Source of the DNA: Luidia sarsii
Lineage: Eukaryota > Echinodermata > Asteroidea > Paxillosida > Luidiidae
Length of the DNA stretch: 64,000 bases
Reading direction: 5' to 3'
Assembly (NCBI GenBank): GCA_949987565.1
Contig: OX465107.1
Coordinates: 3,327,308 to 3,391,307 of the forward strand
Under the pieces are notes generated by a model. It searched no databases. It was not told the origin of the DNA and saw only the letters and a list, made by a program, of their open reading frames with translations. This document shows, piece by piece, positions 1-11,574 of the stretch (the stretch's first letter is position 1; every line of letters starts with the position of its first letter). Position numbers and translations under genes: made by a program.

Positions 1-427
1 ATGCAGATCTGGAAGAAAGAAAAAAAAACGAATCGAAAAAACTGCGGAAGAAGAAGGTGGGGGAAAAAAAGAAATCGGAGAGCGTTTTGGAGAAACAACG
101 GAGATCGTCAGGCAATAAACGCACCCAAAACGGCGAGCGATTAAAGGCTGCCTTGTTTACGAGAATAAAACGCGATAAGTCACAGGGACTCGTCCCCCCC
201 CCACCACGCCCCGCGGGGGAGACGCCTGACGTCATTGCTCAAGACGATGAGAATGGGGAAGCCCTGGTTGCCGTGGTGATGGAGGGGGGGGGGAAGGGGA
301 GGGGGCCGGAGGGAGAGGACCCCGAGGTTATTGTCGGCGCTCGTCTTATATACACGCACATGAGAAGAAAGACAAAAAAACAACAACAGAGTTGACATTT
401 CGTGCGCCTCCGTGAAGTGAAAAAACT

Positions 428-797
428 GCCGCACACGAGAGCTGTATCTACCGAGCCAAAAAGTCTCTCGTGGTCGTTAGCTCAGCACGTGGCTTGCCGT
501 GTGTGCGGTCAGACTTTTGGCGAGATTTCTGCCTCAAGAGATCGTGAGACCAATATTTATCCTGCTTCCCTTTTTTTCGCCTCGCGTGGATGGAAACTCA
601 TCGTGTGCGGCCACTCGAGCTAAGTGCTAAGTCCCCCCCCCCCGAAAAAAAACACCACTTGGTCAATAAAAGCGCACGCTGTGTTCACGTAATGGTTTCC
701 AAAATAACGTTGTTTTTGCCCAGCTCGTATGGCACACGGTGAGCTACGTGCTACGTGCTGAGATGCTTTTTTTGGCTCGCGTGCGGCGGTCTTTAGT
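428..797. mobile_element. MITE-like element, family A (GCACACGAGAGCT ends)
   Basis: The left end reads GCCGCACACGAGAGCT and the right end contains GTGCGGCGGTCTTTAG, an inverted match. The interior carries the block GAGATTTCTGCCTCAAGAG, also found at 9.5 and 12.2 kb. Full or partial copies lie at 1207-1432, 9416-9904 and 12092-12488. There is no coding capacity, so this is most likely a non-autonomous DNA transposon. This copy has diverged, and its ends are approximate. Confidence 0.6.
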
Positions 798-1206
798 TGA
801 CGCCCGTCCGGCTGGGGATTCTGGGATTGACTGGGGCGGAGAGGGGCGGAAGGGAGTGTGTAGGGTATGGGTCGGTGTGAGTGTGGGCGTGTGGGAGCGG
901 ATCTAGTGCCTTGTGGAGACCCCAGTCCAATAGGTTGAATAGGTCTCCACAGGGAAATCATTGTAAAGGTGTATAGGTCTCCAAAAGGTTTTCAAGAAAC
1001 TGGTAGGCCTTTTTGGAAATAACCCAAACAACAAATTTTAGATGGGTAAGAATCCGTCGCAAATTGAAGTGTTATATAAGGGACATATACCGTCCGAATT
1101 TCTACCCGGGAAAGTGAATGTAGCTGAATTTTTTTTCAAACATCGTTTCTCACACGATTGTATAGTGCACAAGAACAAAGCAATGTCTCCACAAGGATAC
1201 AACAAT

Positions 1207-1432
1207 GATTTTGGAGACCACGTGAACAGCGCGTGCACTGTCATTGGCCAGTTATCAGGGTGTTTTTTGTGTTTTTTTTTCTTAGCTCAGCACGAAGCTC
1301 AAGTCGCCGCGGTGAGTCTGTTTCCATCGCGAGTTGACCGCACACGGTGAGTTAGCTACGGGCTGAGTTATAATAACTCACCTCGTTAAGAGATTTCTTC
1401 GCTAAGCAGATAGCTCTCGTGCGCGGGCGCCG
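1207..1432. mobile_element. Partial family A element
   Basis: This matches the right half of the 9416-9904 copy. It has a GTGAACAGCGCGTGCACT segment, then GGTGAGTTAGCTACGGGC, then an end with AGATAGCTCTCGTGCG. The left half is missing. Confidence 0.5.
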
Positions 1433-1970
1433 GTGTCGCATGCAATAATGTCCGCTGTGCAATACTATCCGGCGGACATTATTGCATATGCAAAACCGTC
1501 CGGCGCACGGCTTTGCATATGCAATAATGTCCGCCTGGACGCTTCTGCATAATGCAATTGTGTCCGCCACCATGCAAAACGGTCCCTGCAGTAAACGCCC
1601 TCTGTTGTTGACGGGACGGAATTGCACACATACATAATTATTATACCAGATTGAAGCTTATGTCGAAATATTACAAAATAACTTCAGTTGAAGGGGGTGG
1701 GCCTTTCAAACTCAACAGCCCCGACGTCCAACGGAATAGAAGAAAATGGGGACGAAGCCGTTGCAGGATTCACGCTGCATTGTGCATCCACGTACGTGTA
1801 CATGTACATTCGGTGCATGTACACAGTCATGTACGTGTACATGTACGCTCGGTTACGTACGTACGTCTACGTTGGACAGTTTTGCATAGCCCCGGACACA
1901 ATTGCATTATGCAAAAGTGTACGAAGCGGACGGTTTTGCATGGCGGACAGTTTTGCATCTGACACCGGCC
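1427..1970. mobile_element. Element with inverted ends and repeated TGCAATAATGTCCGC units
   Basis: The left end GCCGGTGTCGCATGCAA is matched in inverse by TTTTGCATCTGACACCGGC at the right end. Between them the 15-mer TGCAATAATGTCCGC and its variants (ending AAAACGGTCC or AAAACTGTCC) recur in both orientations, so the left 170 bp and right 90 bp are internally palindromic. A run of ACGTGTACATGTAC-type sequence sits in the middle. It looks like a non-autonomous transposon with sub-terminal repeats. Confidence 0.5.
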
Positions 1971-2925
1971 TGAACAGATCGCGGAGTGTTTTACTTCTTC
2001 TGGTTTTTTTTTTGTTTTGGGCGGGCGGCTGGATCGTCGCCTTTGTCAGGCGGTGTCGTCGTTGGCATCATAATCGGATTATGGCCGCTCATATTCTGCT
2101 CGGTTTTTTTGTTTCTTCTGCCCGTCGGAAACGAATGGAAGGGCGAATTTTCCCCCTCATTAATAATCGAATCTGGGGGTGCGTCTGAGCCGGTGGCGAG
2201 AGAGGGAGGGGGGGGGGTTCTGCCTCTGTCTCACCTCGGCCAGTTTGATATTTTTTTTTTTCGATTTCCGGGGAGGGGAGCGGGGATCGGGATGGAATCG
2301 AATTTGCCATAGAGAAGGCACGGCTCCCCGTGATTTTAATTCGTGTAAATTAAAAAAAAATTAAAAATTCTCCGAGGTACAGTCACGAGAAGGCAATCTG
2401 GTTATGTTTGTCTTTCTTTCATGCGGCTAATTTCTGCTTTGCACGCCCAAAATAGAAGAATAATTAGCTCTATACTATACTGCTAGAAAGCACCTGGAAA
2501 ATGCCTCTGATAGTGGCCCCCGATTTGTGTTTGTTTCTATCCTCAAGAAAGATTCGTCGTCGAAATTGGAAGGGGGGAGAGGATCGGTTCCTCGTCTTCA
2601 CGGGCGAGCGGAGCTAATTACCCTGTACACACGGAGTCTAGTCCCCGGAGGATCGACGGACGTGCGTGAACGGTTTAGGGGGCAGGGAATGGGGGGGGGG
2701 GGGTTGAATCGGTGATTGCAATTTAAAAAAGGAACGGTGGGCTTTCTGTCGCGGAGACAATGTTAAGCAGGCCGATATCTTCGTCTGGGTGACTGGGTGG
2801 GGTGGGTAGGGTGGGGTGGGGTGGGGGGCCATTGTTCGGATCTTGCTAGCCTTGTCCGAGGCGGTCACTCCGGTACGACACCGGGATGCATAGATCCGGG
2901 CCAGGCGCGCGCGAAGCCGCGGCAC

Positions 2926-3433
2926 TAAAGCCGTGTTTCCATTTGACTAGAATTTAACCGAGACGATGGTTACATTTCTATAGTCAAATTTGACCGTCGT
3001 TCCCACTTGGACTTTTGAGTCGGTCAAATTTAACCGAGACGATGGTTAAAGTAACCGAGCTGGCAATATAACGGCTCATGAAGGTCAAGTGTCAGCCGGA
3101 TACACAATGTACGTGGGTACATTTAGCGCGCGATCAGAAGCAGACGCTGTGCACAGTGCATGTACGTGTTACGTCTTTAGGCCGGATGTGGTTTTTTACC
3201 GAGTCGCGTTTTACCGAGTGGTGCGTTTCCACTGGACTAATCGGCTCGGTTAAACTTACCTGGTCACTTTTACTGGGCAGAGGTTGCTCGGTAAAAGTAA
3301 CCATTGGACTCGGTTAAAGTAACCGAGAGAAAAATTTGACTGGGCCGTTTCCACTGGACTTATTTTGGTCAAAGTAACCATCGTCTCGGTTACTTTGACC
3401 AAAATAAGTCCAGTGAGTGGAAACGCGGCTTTA
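2926..3433. mobile_element. 508-bp terminal-inverted-repeat element (TAAAGCCGTGTTTCCA)
   Basis: The ends read TAAAGCCGTGTTTCCA and TGGAAACGCGGCTTTA in inverse. Sub-terminal blocks ACCGAGACGATGGTTA and their complements recur at least four times inside. There is no open frame of note. A diverged relative with ACCGAGACGATGGTAAAA is seen near 18.6 kb. Confidence 0.65.
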
Positions 3434-3697
3434 TAAGCCACGCCGGATCAAAGTTGTACAATGTTTTATACCGTACACGGCACGCATGCCGAGCTGCTGC
3501 ATCCCACACGCAACTATTATGTTGGTACATGGTGTGAGAGTACTGTCATACGAGCGACAGGAGCAGGGGGAGGAGGAGAAGGAGGAGCACAAGGAGGAGC
3601 ATGAGGATGAGCAGGAGGAGGAGGAGAAGGGGAAGGAGGAGATGAGCGATTATTGGATAGACAACAGCAAGGACGAGGAAATAACAACTGCAACACC

Positions 3698-4180
3698 AAA
3701 AACCCTCTCTCTCCCCTCTCTCCCCTGTCTCGCTCCTCTCTCTCTCCCTCTATGCTACTCCCCTCTCTCTCTTCCTCTCTCTCCATCTCTTTCTCACTTT
3801 TCCCACTCTCTCTTTCTCCCTATCACTCTTGCCTCTCCCCTCTCTCTACCTCTCTCCCCCGTGTCTCTCTCATGTCCCTCTCTCTATCTCCCCTCTCCCT
3901 CCATCTCTTTCTCCCTCTCTCCCCTGTCTCTTTCTCCTCTCTCCCCGTCTCTGCTTCTCCCCTCTCTTCTTCTTTTTTTTCTCTCTCTGTCTGTCTCTCC
4001 CTCCGTCTCTCTCTGTCTCTCTGTCTCTCTCTGTCTCTCTCTCTCTCTCCCTCTCTCTCTATCTCTTTCTAACTTTCCCCACTCTCTTTTTCTCCCTATT
4101 ATTCTCGTCTCTCTCCCCCTCTGTCTACGTCTCTCTCCCTCCCTCCTTCTCTGCCTCTCTTTGTCTCTTCCCTGTTAGTC
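3698..4180 (+). repeat. CT-rich polypyrimidine array
   Basis: About 480 bp of imperfect CTCTCTCCCT-type sequence. Open frames across it (Ser/Leu/Pro only) are simple-sequence artefacts. Confidence 0.9.
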
Positions 4181-4311
4181 CGTGGCGGTCTCTCAGCCGG
4201 CCTGTCTGTTGGTCTGACTGTTTGTCTGACTGTTTTGTCTCATTCTGTCACCGTGCAATTTAAGAGAGCCGGGGAAGAACAAGCGAAATAACGAAACGGG
4301 CTCTTCGGGGG

Positions 4312-4352
4312 TGAATTGAATTGAAATGAATTGAATTGAACTGAATTGAATT
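4312..4352. repeat. (GAATT)n short array
   Basis: Roughly eight imperfect copies of a 5-bp TTGAA unit. Confidence 0.8.
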
Positions 4353-4659
4353 TGTTTATTTTGTCGAGTGGCGCGCAAGTCATGGTGTGTAAGGGTCCGC
4401 GTGATAATGGGAGTGATTGAGACATGCATGCACTGCTTATACGGGGCCTACGCAAAACTACAGCGACTTATGGGTTACGGGTCGTGGGAGGGGAAGGGTA
4501 AGCACGAATGACTGGGTGCCATGGTAACTCTTGTCCCAAGAGATGGAGAGGTTTTTGTGAAGGCTTGAACCACCGCGCTTGTCAGTATATTGTGGTGGGT
4601 GTCCGTGATGATAGACCGATTGCGCGACCGATGTTTACATGGCATCACTTGACTTAAAA

Positions 4660-5106
4660 TGTGACCCGGCACAGTGACATGGGGAATATCCCACCAAAAC
4701 ACTTTTCCAGTAAACAACGCCTGAAGTCAAAGTATCTTCTCAATTCGATTAAAAAAAAATTGTGTGTATTTTCGGAAAGTTAATGTATTGGAGGATGTTA
4801 TGTCCAAAGGATTTTTCCGAAATCCGTCTCTAAAATGATGTTGAAAAAACGAGGATTTCGGGGGAGTGTTTGGGTACTGTTTTCATGAAAATGTTCCTGC
4901 CTTTTTGAATGGCCGCTTTCGAGGAGTTAGACTGGTGCTGCTATATTGTGTCTGGTATCAAATGAACGAGCGAAGTCCCCTTGTACTATTTACAACAAAG
5001 TTCATACTGATATTCGAAAGCTAATAGTATACTCTTTCACATCATTAGAAAATTTCAAAATCTCAAAAGTTGGGGTTATTCCTCATTATGCTGTGCCGGG
5101 TCACAA
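4660..5106. mobile_element. MITE with GTGACCCGGCACAG ends, copy 1
   Basis: The element begins TGTGACCCGGCACAG and ends with the inverse CTGTGCCGGGTCACA. The interior contains CCACCAAAACACTTTTCC and TCAAAGTATCTTCTCAATT. The same blocks occur in inverse order in a second copy at 51391-51652, so the two insertions are independent and oppositely oriented. There is no coding capacity. Confidence 0.75.
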
Positions 5107-5411
5107 ATGGGTAATTCGGGTGCAGAATAGGAGTGGAAATCAGCCAAGAAAACGATCATATTGTCCACATTCGTCTTTGTACATCGCTGTGCTCTGTGCT
5201 CTTCAAGCAAGGGAAACTCTTACGGTAACACCAAGTCAAAGATTTGCGGGTACTTCATGCATCTTTGTTCGTGTCTCTTTCAAGAAGAAGATCGGAGTGA
5301 TTCTGAAAACGAGCCGGTGAATACCTGGTTTCAATAATGCTTCCTTCTTTTTAAATCTTGGTATATTATACCTTCCATTATGGCGGACCCCGCCGCCATT
5401 CCTTACGCTGT

Positions 5412-6681
5412 TTAGAACCAAGGATGAAGGAGTTTCCATGCTAGAACCATGTAGAAAGGAGTGTCATTGGTAGAACCATGTAGGAAGGATTGTCATTGGT
5501 AGAACCAAGGAGTTTCCTTGGTAGAACCATGTAGGAAGGATTGTCATTGGAAGAACCAAGGAGTTTCCTTGGTAGAACCATGGAGGAATGAGTTTCCTTG
5601 GTAGAACCAAGGATGAAGGAGTTTCCATGGTAGAACCATGTAGGAAGGAGTGTCATTGGTAGAACCATGTAGGAAGGATTGTCATTGGTAGAACCAAGGA
5701 GTTTCCTTGGTAGAACCATGGAGGAATGAGTTTCCTTGGTAGAACCATGGAGGAAGTAGTTTGCTTGGTACAACCATGGATTAATGAGTTTCCATGGTAG
5801 AACCATGGAGGAAGAAGTTTCCTTGGTACAACCATGGAGGAAGGAGTTTCCTTGGTACAACCACGGAGGAAGGAGTTTCCATGGTAGAACCATGGAGGAA
5901 GGATTTTCCTTGTTACAACCATGTAGGAAGGAGTTTCCTTGGTACAACCATGGATGAATGAGTTTCCCTGGTAGAACCATGGAGGAAGGAGTTTCCTTGG
6001 TACAACCATTGAGGAAGGAGTTTCCTTGGTAGAACCATGTAGGAAGGAGTTTCCTTGGTAGAACCATTGAGGAAGGAGTTTCCTTGGTAGAACCATGGAG
6101 GAAGGAGTTTCCTTGGTAGAACCATTGAGGAAGGAGTTTCCTTGGTAGAACCATGGAGGAAGGAGTTTCCTTGGTACAACCATGTAGGAAGGAGTTTCCT
6201 TGGTACAACCATGGAGGAAGGAGTTTCCTTGGTACAACCACGGAGGAATGAGTTTCCTTGGTAGAACCATGGAGGAAGGAGTTTTCTTGGTACAACCATG
6301 TAGGAAGGAGTTTCATTGGTACAACCATGGAAGAAGGAGTTTCCTTGGTAGAACCACGGGGTAAGGAGTTTCCTTGGTACAACCATGGAGGAAGTAGTTT
6401 CCTTGGTAGAACCATGTAGGAAGGAGTTTCCTTGGTACAACCACGTAGGAAGGAGTTTCCTTGATACAACCACGTAGGAAGGAGTTTCCTTGGTACACCC
6501 ATGGATGAATGAGTTTCCTTGGTACAACCATGTAGGAATGAGTTTCCTTGATAGAACCACGGAGGAAGGAGTTTCCTTGGTAGAAACATGGAGGAAGGAG
6601 TTTCCTTGGTAGAACCATGGAGGAAGGAGTTTTCATGGTACAACCATGGATGAAGGAATTTCCTTGGTACAAACATGGAGG
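5412..6681. repeat. 29-bp minisatellite running into an assembly gap
   Basis: More than 40 tandem copies of a 29-bp unit containing GGTAGAACCATGGAGGAAGG and TTTCCTTGG, with point variants such as TAGAACC/TACAACC and GGAGG/GTAGG/GGATG. Because 29 is not a multiple of 3 and the unit lacks stop codons in any minus-strand frame, it produces long minus-strand open frames with a 29-residue period (Lys-Glu-Thr-Pro-Ser-Ser-Met...). I read these as a by-product of the repeat. The array ends abruptly at the run of N, so its true length is unknown. Confidence 0.9.
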
Positions 6682-6881
6682 NNNNNNNNNNNNNNNNNNN
6701 NNNNNNNNNNNNNNNNNNNNNNNNNNNNNNNNNNNNNNNNNNNNNNNNNNNNNNNNNNNNNNNNNNNNNNNNNNNNNNNNNNNNNNNNNNNNNNNNNNNN
6801 NNNNNNNNNNNNNNNNNNNNNNNNNNNNNNNNNNNNNNNNNNNNNNNNNNNNNNNNNNNNNNNNNNNNNNNNNNNNNNNNN
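6682..6881. other. Assembly gap (200 N)
   Basis: Exactly 200 undetermined bases follow the 29-bp minisatellite. The round size suggests a placeholder for a gap of unknown length. Confidence 0.99.
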
Positions 6882-7075
6882 GGCGAATTTGCAGCCGACC
6901 TTTGGCGCTGAGAGGAGTGAGCGCCGATCGTATAGGCCGCGCGTGGGAGATGAGCAGGCACTTCGCCCCGGTATCAATTCAGGAACGGGCGATTACGCGA
7001 AATCGTCCCTAGATGAAACGTGTAGTTCGTTAGGCGCCGGTTGCCAAGGCGACGCCGAGTTAGTGCGTATGTTCT

Positions 7076-7118
7076 GCTATATATATATATAATGTATATA
7101 TATATATATATATATATA
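7076..7118. repeat. (TA)n microsatellite
   Basis: About 40 bp of TATATA, interrupted once by AATG. Confidence 0.9.
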
Positions 7119-7316
7119 CGCCTTGCCGCGCACGCGCATGCGCCACATGTCAGGGTACCAAGGCCGATAGCTTTACCTCGGGAACAACATTTTCCAAAGC
7201 TGACATCTTCGGGCCACTTCGTCAATCTCTAAGGAGATCAACGGCCTGTTATTGGATTTAATTTTTTTTTTATAAATCGTGGTGTAATCGGGAGGTCAAC
7301 AATGGAATCACAGCCC

Positions 7317-7380
7317 TTTTTATTTTATTTTATTTTTTTATTTTTTTATTTTATTTTTAATTAATTTTTTTTTTTTTTGG
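7317..7380. repeat. (TTTTA)n / poly-T tract
   Basis: Low-complexity T-rich sequence followed by a short G run. Confidence 0.8.
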
Positions 7381-7573
7381 GGGGTGGTGGTCGTTGTGGG
7401 GCAAAAATGATGGATAAAAAAAAAATCGGGGTGGGGGGATATAAAAATGATATGCAATGACTGCATAACGTATTTGGAAAGATCACCCGAAGGAAAACTG
7501 CGGAAGTATGCACGTACCAGTCATCCAATGCATCAATAGAATATGCATGCAGTTTGTTCTAAAGGAAGAATAC

Positions 7574-7968
7574 AAAGGTTCTCCCTCTCCCTCTGCTCTT
7601 TCTATTCTCTCTCCCTCCTATCCTCTCTCTCTCCTGTCTCTCCCTCTCTCTTCCCATCTCCTCTCCCCCTCCTCTCCTCCCCTCTATCCTCTCTCTCCCT
7701 TTCTCTTCTCTTTCCTCTCTCCCTCCTATCCTCTCCTCTCTCCCCCTCTCTCTTCCCTTCTCCTCTCTCCCTCCTCTCCTCTCCTCTCTCCTCTCTCTCC
7801 CTCTCTCTCCCCTCTCCTCTCTCTCCTTCCTCTCTTTCCTCTCTCTATTCTCTCTCACTACTCTCTACCCTCTCTCTCCCCTCTCAATGTCTCTCTCTTT
7901 CTCTCTCTACGTCTCTCTCCCCCTCTACCCCCTCCCCCCCCCCCCCCTCTCTCTCCCTCTCTCTCTCG
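7574..7968 (+). repeat. CT-rich polypyrimidine array
   Basis: Imperfect CTCTCTCC sequence with a run of C near 7935. It gives only Ser/Leu/Pro pseudo-frames. Confidence 0.9.
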
Positions 7969-8254
7969 CTCCCGACGACGGGCAGAGTAAACACTGCCCG
8001 AAACGTTGGGTCACAGGCTCTGACAAGAGGTGATTTACACTTTTGCTCTCTCGGTCAATCATTTTTCTTGTTGAAAAAAAAAAACAACATTGCCGTGACG
8101 CTGTTTCATTCTGATTGTGCTCTTCTCTTTTTTTCCCCCGCGCAACCCTTCCCTCTTATTCCGTTGCGGAGCGGGCGGGAATAAAACCAACGCCGCGCCG
8201 TTGTGTAATCCAATAAGCCCCGCAAGTTGTCGAGGCGAGGCCGCCGTTATACAT

Positions 8255-8303
8255 CGGTCCTTCTCCTCTTCCTCCTCCTCCTCCTCCTCCTCCTCCTCCT
8301 CTT
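8255..8303 (+). repeat. (TCC)n microsatellite
   Basis: About sixteen TCC/TTC triplets. Confidence 0.85.
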
Positions 8304-8743
8304 CATCCTTCCCCTCCCCCCGAGGAAAAGTACACCCATCTGTCACCCGAAGGCCGATGTATGATTGGATTGTTCACGAGCCCTCGGAGAAACCCCCCCC
8401 CCTCCCACGGGCCCGCTGAAAAAGGGGGCGTGACCCGAGGGCAACGGGGTGTGCGTGCATATGCGGCGAGGTCGTTGGCTGACGAAAGAGTCTGGTCAAG
8501 TCGAACCTTCAAGCCCCCACACCGCCCCACAGACACTCTGAGCGGGTTGGGGGAGAGGGGGTAGTTTCTCCCCTCCCCCTCCCCTTTCGGAGCTCTGGTC
8601 GGCGGCGGCTAGACACCTCCTCCCCACCCCCTCAGTCATGGGTTCGAACCCTACCCAGAAAAGTGCCAGCGGGCTTCTCTCTGTTCATTTCAATGGATGG
8701 TTGATGAAGGGGGCTCTAACGACGTGTGCGATAGGCTGGGGGT

Positions 8744-8988
8744 TTCCACCGAGTCGCCCTTCTCTTTCCTCTATTCCCCACCCCCTCTCTCCCCCTTTTT
8801 CTCGGTCACTCCGTCCCTCTCTCTCACTCTCTACCCCTTCTCTCTCTCACCCTCTCATCCTCTCTCCCCCTCTTCCTCTCTCCCTCTGTCTCTCCCTCTC
8901 TCTCCCTCTAGCTCTCACTCCACCCCTTCTCTCGCCTCTCTGTCTCTCTCTCTTCCTCCCCGCTCTCTCTTCCTCTTTCTCTCCCTCC

Positions 8989-9033
<45 letters not shown>

Positions 9034-9034
9034 A
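8744..9034 (+). repeat. CT-rich polypyrimidine array
   Basis: Imperfect CTCTCC sequence ending in a pure (CT)n run of about 35 bp. Confidence 0.9.
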
Positions 9035-9415
9035 GAATGTGACCGAGGAATGACAATATAGTTTTCCTCTGTTCTCGCTCATTAGCTGTCGGCTCACTTC
9101 CGCTCTGCATGTAAAGTACCCTCCTTATATAGCTGTACTCCATATAGGCCTGTGTTTCATCGCCGCATTTTCACAGCTCGACAAACGCCTCTGTTCGCCG
9201 GGTGACACAGGCCTTCCTTCATTAGGCCCATGATTATGCCATGTATTACACACGGGGGAATCGGGCAAGGTGGACGCATCAGTTAGGGACACGAACCTCT
9301 TGTATAGTCTTTGCGTCGGATATCATGCACCCGAGGTAAGGATTTCTTCCCGCGAGGTCCCGCAGACGACACGGGGGCATGCAAAGCGCTCGAGTTCACG
9401 GTGCCGCCTCTTGGC

Positions 9416-9904
9416 GGCGGCCGCCGCACGCGAGAGCTATCTGCTGAGCCAAAAAAAAAAGTCTCTCGTGGCCGTTAGCTCGTCAGCACGTAGCTCACCG
9501 GGTGCGCTGAACTTTTACTGAGATTTCTGCCTCCCGGAGGCCGTGAGACCGATATCTATCTTGTCTGATTTTCTTTCGCCTCGCGTGGACGAAAACTCAT
9601 CGCGTGCGGCGACTTGAACTATACGTGCTGAGCATTTTTGGAAACCATCACGTGAACAGAGCGTGCGCTTTCATTGGCCATTTTTGTTTGGCTCAGCGCG
9701 TAGCTCATGTCGCCGCACACGATGAGTTTCCATCCACGCCAGGCGAAACATGATCAGACAGGATGGATATTGGTCTCGCGGCCTCTTGAGGCAGAAATCT
9801 CACCGAAGAAAAATCAGCGCACACGGTGAGCTATACGTGCTGAGCTAACGACCTCGAGAGAATTTTTGCTCAGCAGATAGCTCTCGTGTGCGGCGGCCTT
9901 AAGT
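9416..9904. mobile_element. MITE-like element, family A, near full length
   Basis: The left end GCGGCCGCCGCACGCGAG and right end CTCTCGTGTGCGGCGGCC are inverted. Sub-terminal blocks (GAGATTTCTGCCTC and its complement GAGGCAGAAATCTCAC) are also inverted, so the whole element is a long imperfect palindrome. It has no coding capacity. Confidence 0.7.
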
Positions 9905-10281
9905 CTCAGCTCGTAGCCGCAGACCCCCCTCCAAAAAAAAAAAAAACCCAGAAGGCGCTTGTACTCCTGTCTAATGGGTTTGTTGTTTTTTTAACAGGCA
10001 ACCCTCAAAAATCGCAAAGCAGTCATTCGAAGAAAAAAAATCGCTCCGATTATAGGGGGAGGGTGATCGCGTGCGGGAGACCATAGATTTATTTCTTTTG
10101 CACACGGCTTGTGCCAGCGCTGCACGTGTGCAGTGCAGCGGAAGTGTATACCGGTATAAGACGGCTGTATCATTACGCGTGACGTCGTCTTGTCCCTTAC
10201 TCAGCGCGTCTCTCATCCCTATGTAAACGTATACATCATTCTCGTCCCACACGTCCGTCGCGTGTATGTATATAAAAAAAA

Positions 10282-10463
10282 CGCAGTGGCTGTTGTTACG
10301 GCAGTCGTCCGTGTGGTTCCCCGACTGGATTGTATTTCGTCAGCATTGCAGGCTGGTTGAACCAGTCTATTAGCTGATAGTCTGGTTCCAAGGGCTAAAC
10401 ATCCTGACGGATACTGTGAAGTCAGGGAATCACACGGACGACTGCCGTAACAACAGCCACTCC
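10282..10463. mobile_element. MITE with CAGTGGCTGTTGTTACGGC ends, copy 1
   Basis: Inverted ends of about 40 bp (CAGTGGCTGTTGTTACGGC and inverse) flank a roughly 100-bp interior. A second copy at 54771-54954 carries the same interior in the opposite orientation. No open frame is present. Confidence 0.8.
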
Positions 10464-11000
10464 GCTCCGCGAGGGGCAGGGGGGGGGGGTGGTGGAGCGG
10501 AGTGCGGGAGCTCATCCGATTGGCCCGCGGGGGCACGACACCACGACGGCGAGGAAGAAGGGAGCCAGTGCACCCCCGAGACGAGCAGCCCGGCGGACGT
10601 CGCAACTGCCTGGACCAACAACGCGCGGACGTTTTTTTAATTTTTTCTTTTAGCGGTCGTCGGGCGGTGTGTCACCGTTTATCAGGGGTTTTTTTGAGGG
10701 GGAGGAAGCAGACTCCCTGAAACCGAACATCTATTGGTGGGGTTGGGTTTGAACGCGGATTCAATTGTACCTCCGGCCGCCTGCATCGGTCGGTGGTCGA
10801 GCTGCAGGGAATCGGGGAAGGCTGATCGGAAAAGTCCAGCGCCGCCAAAAAAGCTGGGAGCGATTTACCCGTCCGGCGTCCGGCGGGATCGGACAGGCCC
10901 CCACTGAATAGTGCAAGACCGTCAGCCGGTATGTTTAAAGATGTTTTCTTTGATTTTTTGTTAAATTTTTGTTCACCTTTTTTTGTCTTCAAAATTAATT

Positions 11001-11071
11001 GGCCCTGACGAGATTTGTATTTGGGAAATTTTTAGTCGGTAAGCATTTTGCAACATTTTTGGTATATCACC
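11001..11071 (+). mobile_element. Partial Penelope-like 3' tail
   Basis: It contains GGCCCTGACG, TTTTTAGTCGGTAAGC and TTTTGCAACATTTTTGG followed by TATATCACC, matching the terminal part of the tail repeat at 47.64-47.76 kb. Confidence 0.5.
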
Positions 11072-11290
11072 TTTTTTGTGGGGGGGGGGGGCTGGGGGTG
11101 ATCACAGAACTGTTTAGATATTCGCCTTTTGCCTAGAGATAAGCAAGGGGCGGAACATCGGGACATCTTTAAGGACCCCGTAAGCAGCACTTTTTTTATT
11201 GCGGACTCTGCAAGGAATTGAGCAGATGCGGTTCGAAGTGGAGAACTCCCCCCCCCCAAAAAAAAAAATATAATAATAATAATAATAATA

Positions 11291-11481
11291 AGGTCTCTTG
11301 TCAAAAAGATCATCGGTTGGGTATCAGATGATTTGACCCGTCCGATGTCGTTCCCACCGGATAGCCATCGTGAATTTGTCACCCCAGAGTCCAGTACAAT
11401 CAGCTTTCTACCGGGGGGAAATGTTATCGGTCGGATGAATTCAACCGGCACTCAACCGATGATCTTTTTGACAAGAGACCT
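11291..11481. mobile_element. Palindromic MITE (AGGTCTCTTGTCAAAAAG)
   Basis: It starts AGGTCTCTTGTCAAAAAG and ends with the exact inverse CTTTTTGACAAGAGACCT. The arms extend about 34 bp each. It sits directly after an AATAATAATA tract. No coding capacity. Confidence 0.8.
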
Positions 11482-11574
11482 AATTATAATGCCAGCTCAG
11501 ACGCTCAGACGCTCGGACGCGGTTCTTGCCCGTTCCGTACACGGTGTATTCACCCTGGACAACAGCTCCAACGG

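Larger units (their letters stand above)
1..5411. other. Repeat-rich stretch without a recognisable gene
   Basis: No open frame here resembles a known protein or has convincing splice signals. The sequence is a patchwork of terminal-inverted-repeat elements, a CT-rich array and a short GAATT repeat (listed separately), separated by unique-looking A/T- and G-rich DNA. The short frames near the left end are low-complexity. 798-1206, 1971-2925 and 3434-3697 show nothing that can be named. Confidence 0.6.

Noticed and set aside
5441..6681. Long minus-strand repeat frames (29-residue period)
   Set aside because: Fully explained by a stop-free 29-bp minisatellite; three overlapping frames give the same peptide repeat.
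5412..6681. CRISPR array
   Set aside because: The 29-bp period resembles a repeat length, but there are no unique spacers: units are directly tandem, in a eukaryotic context.
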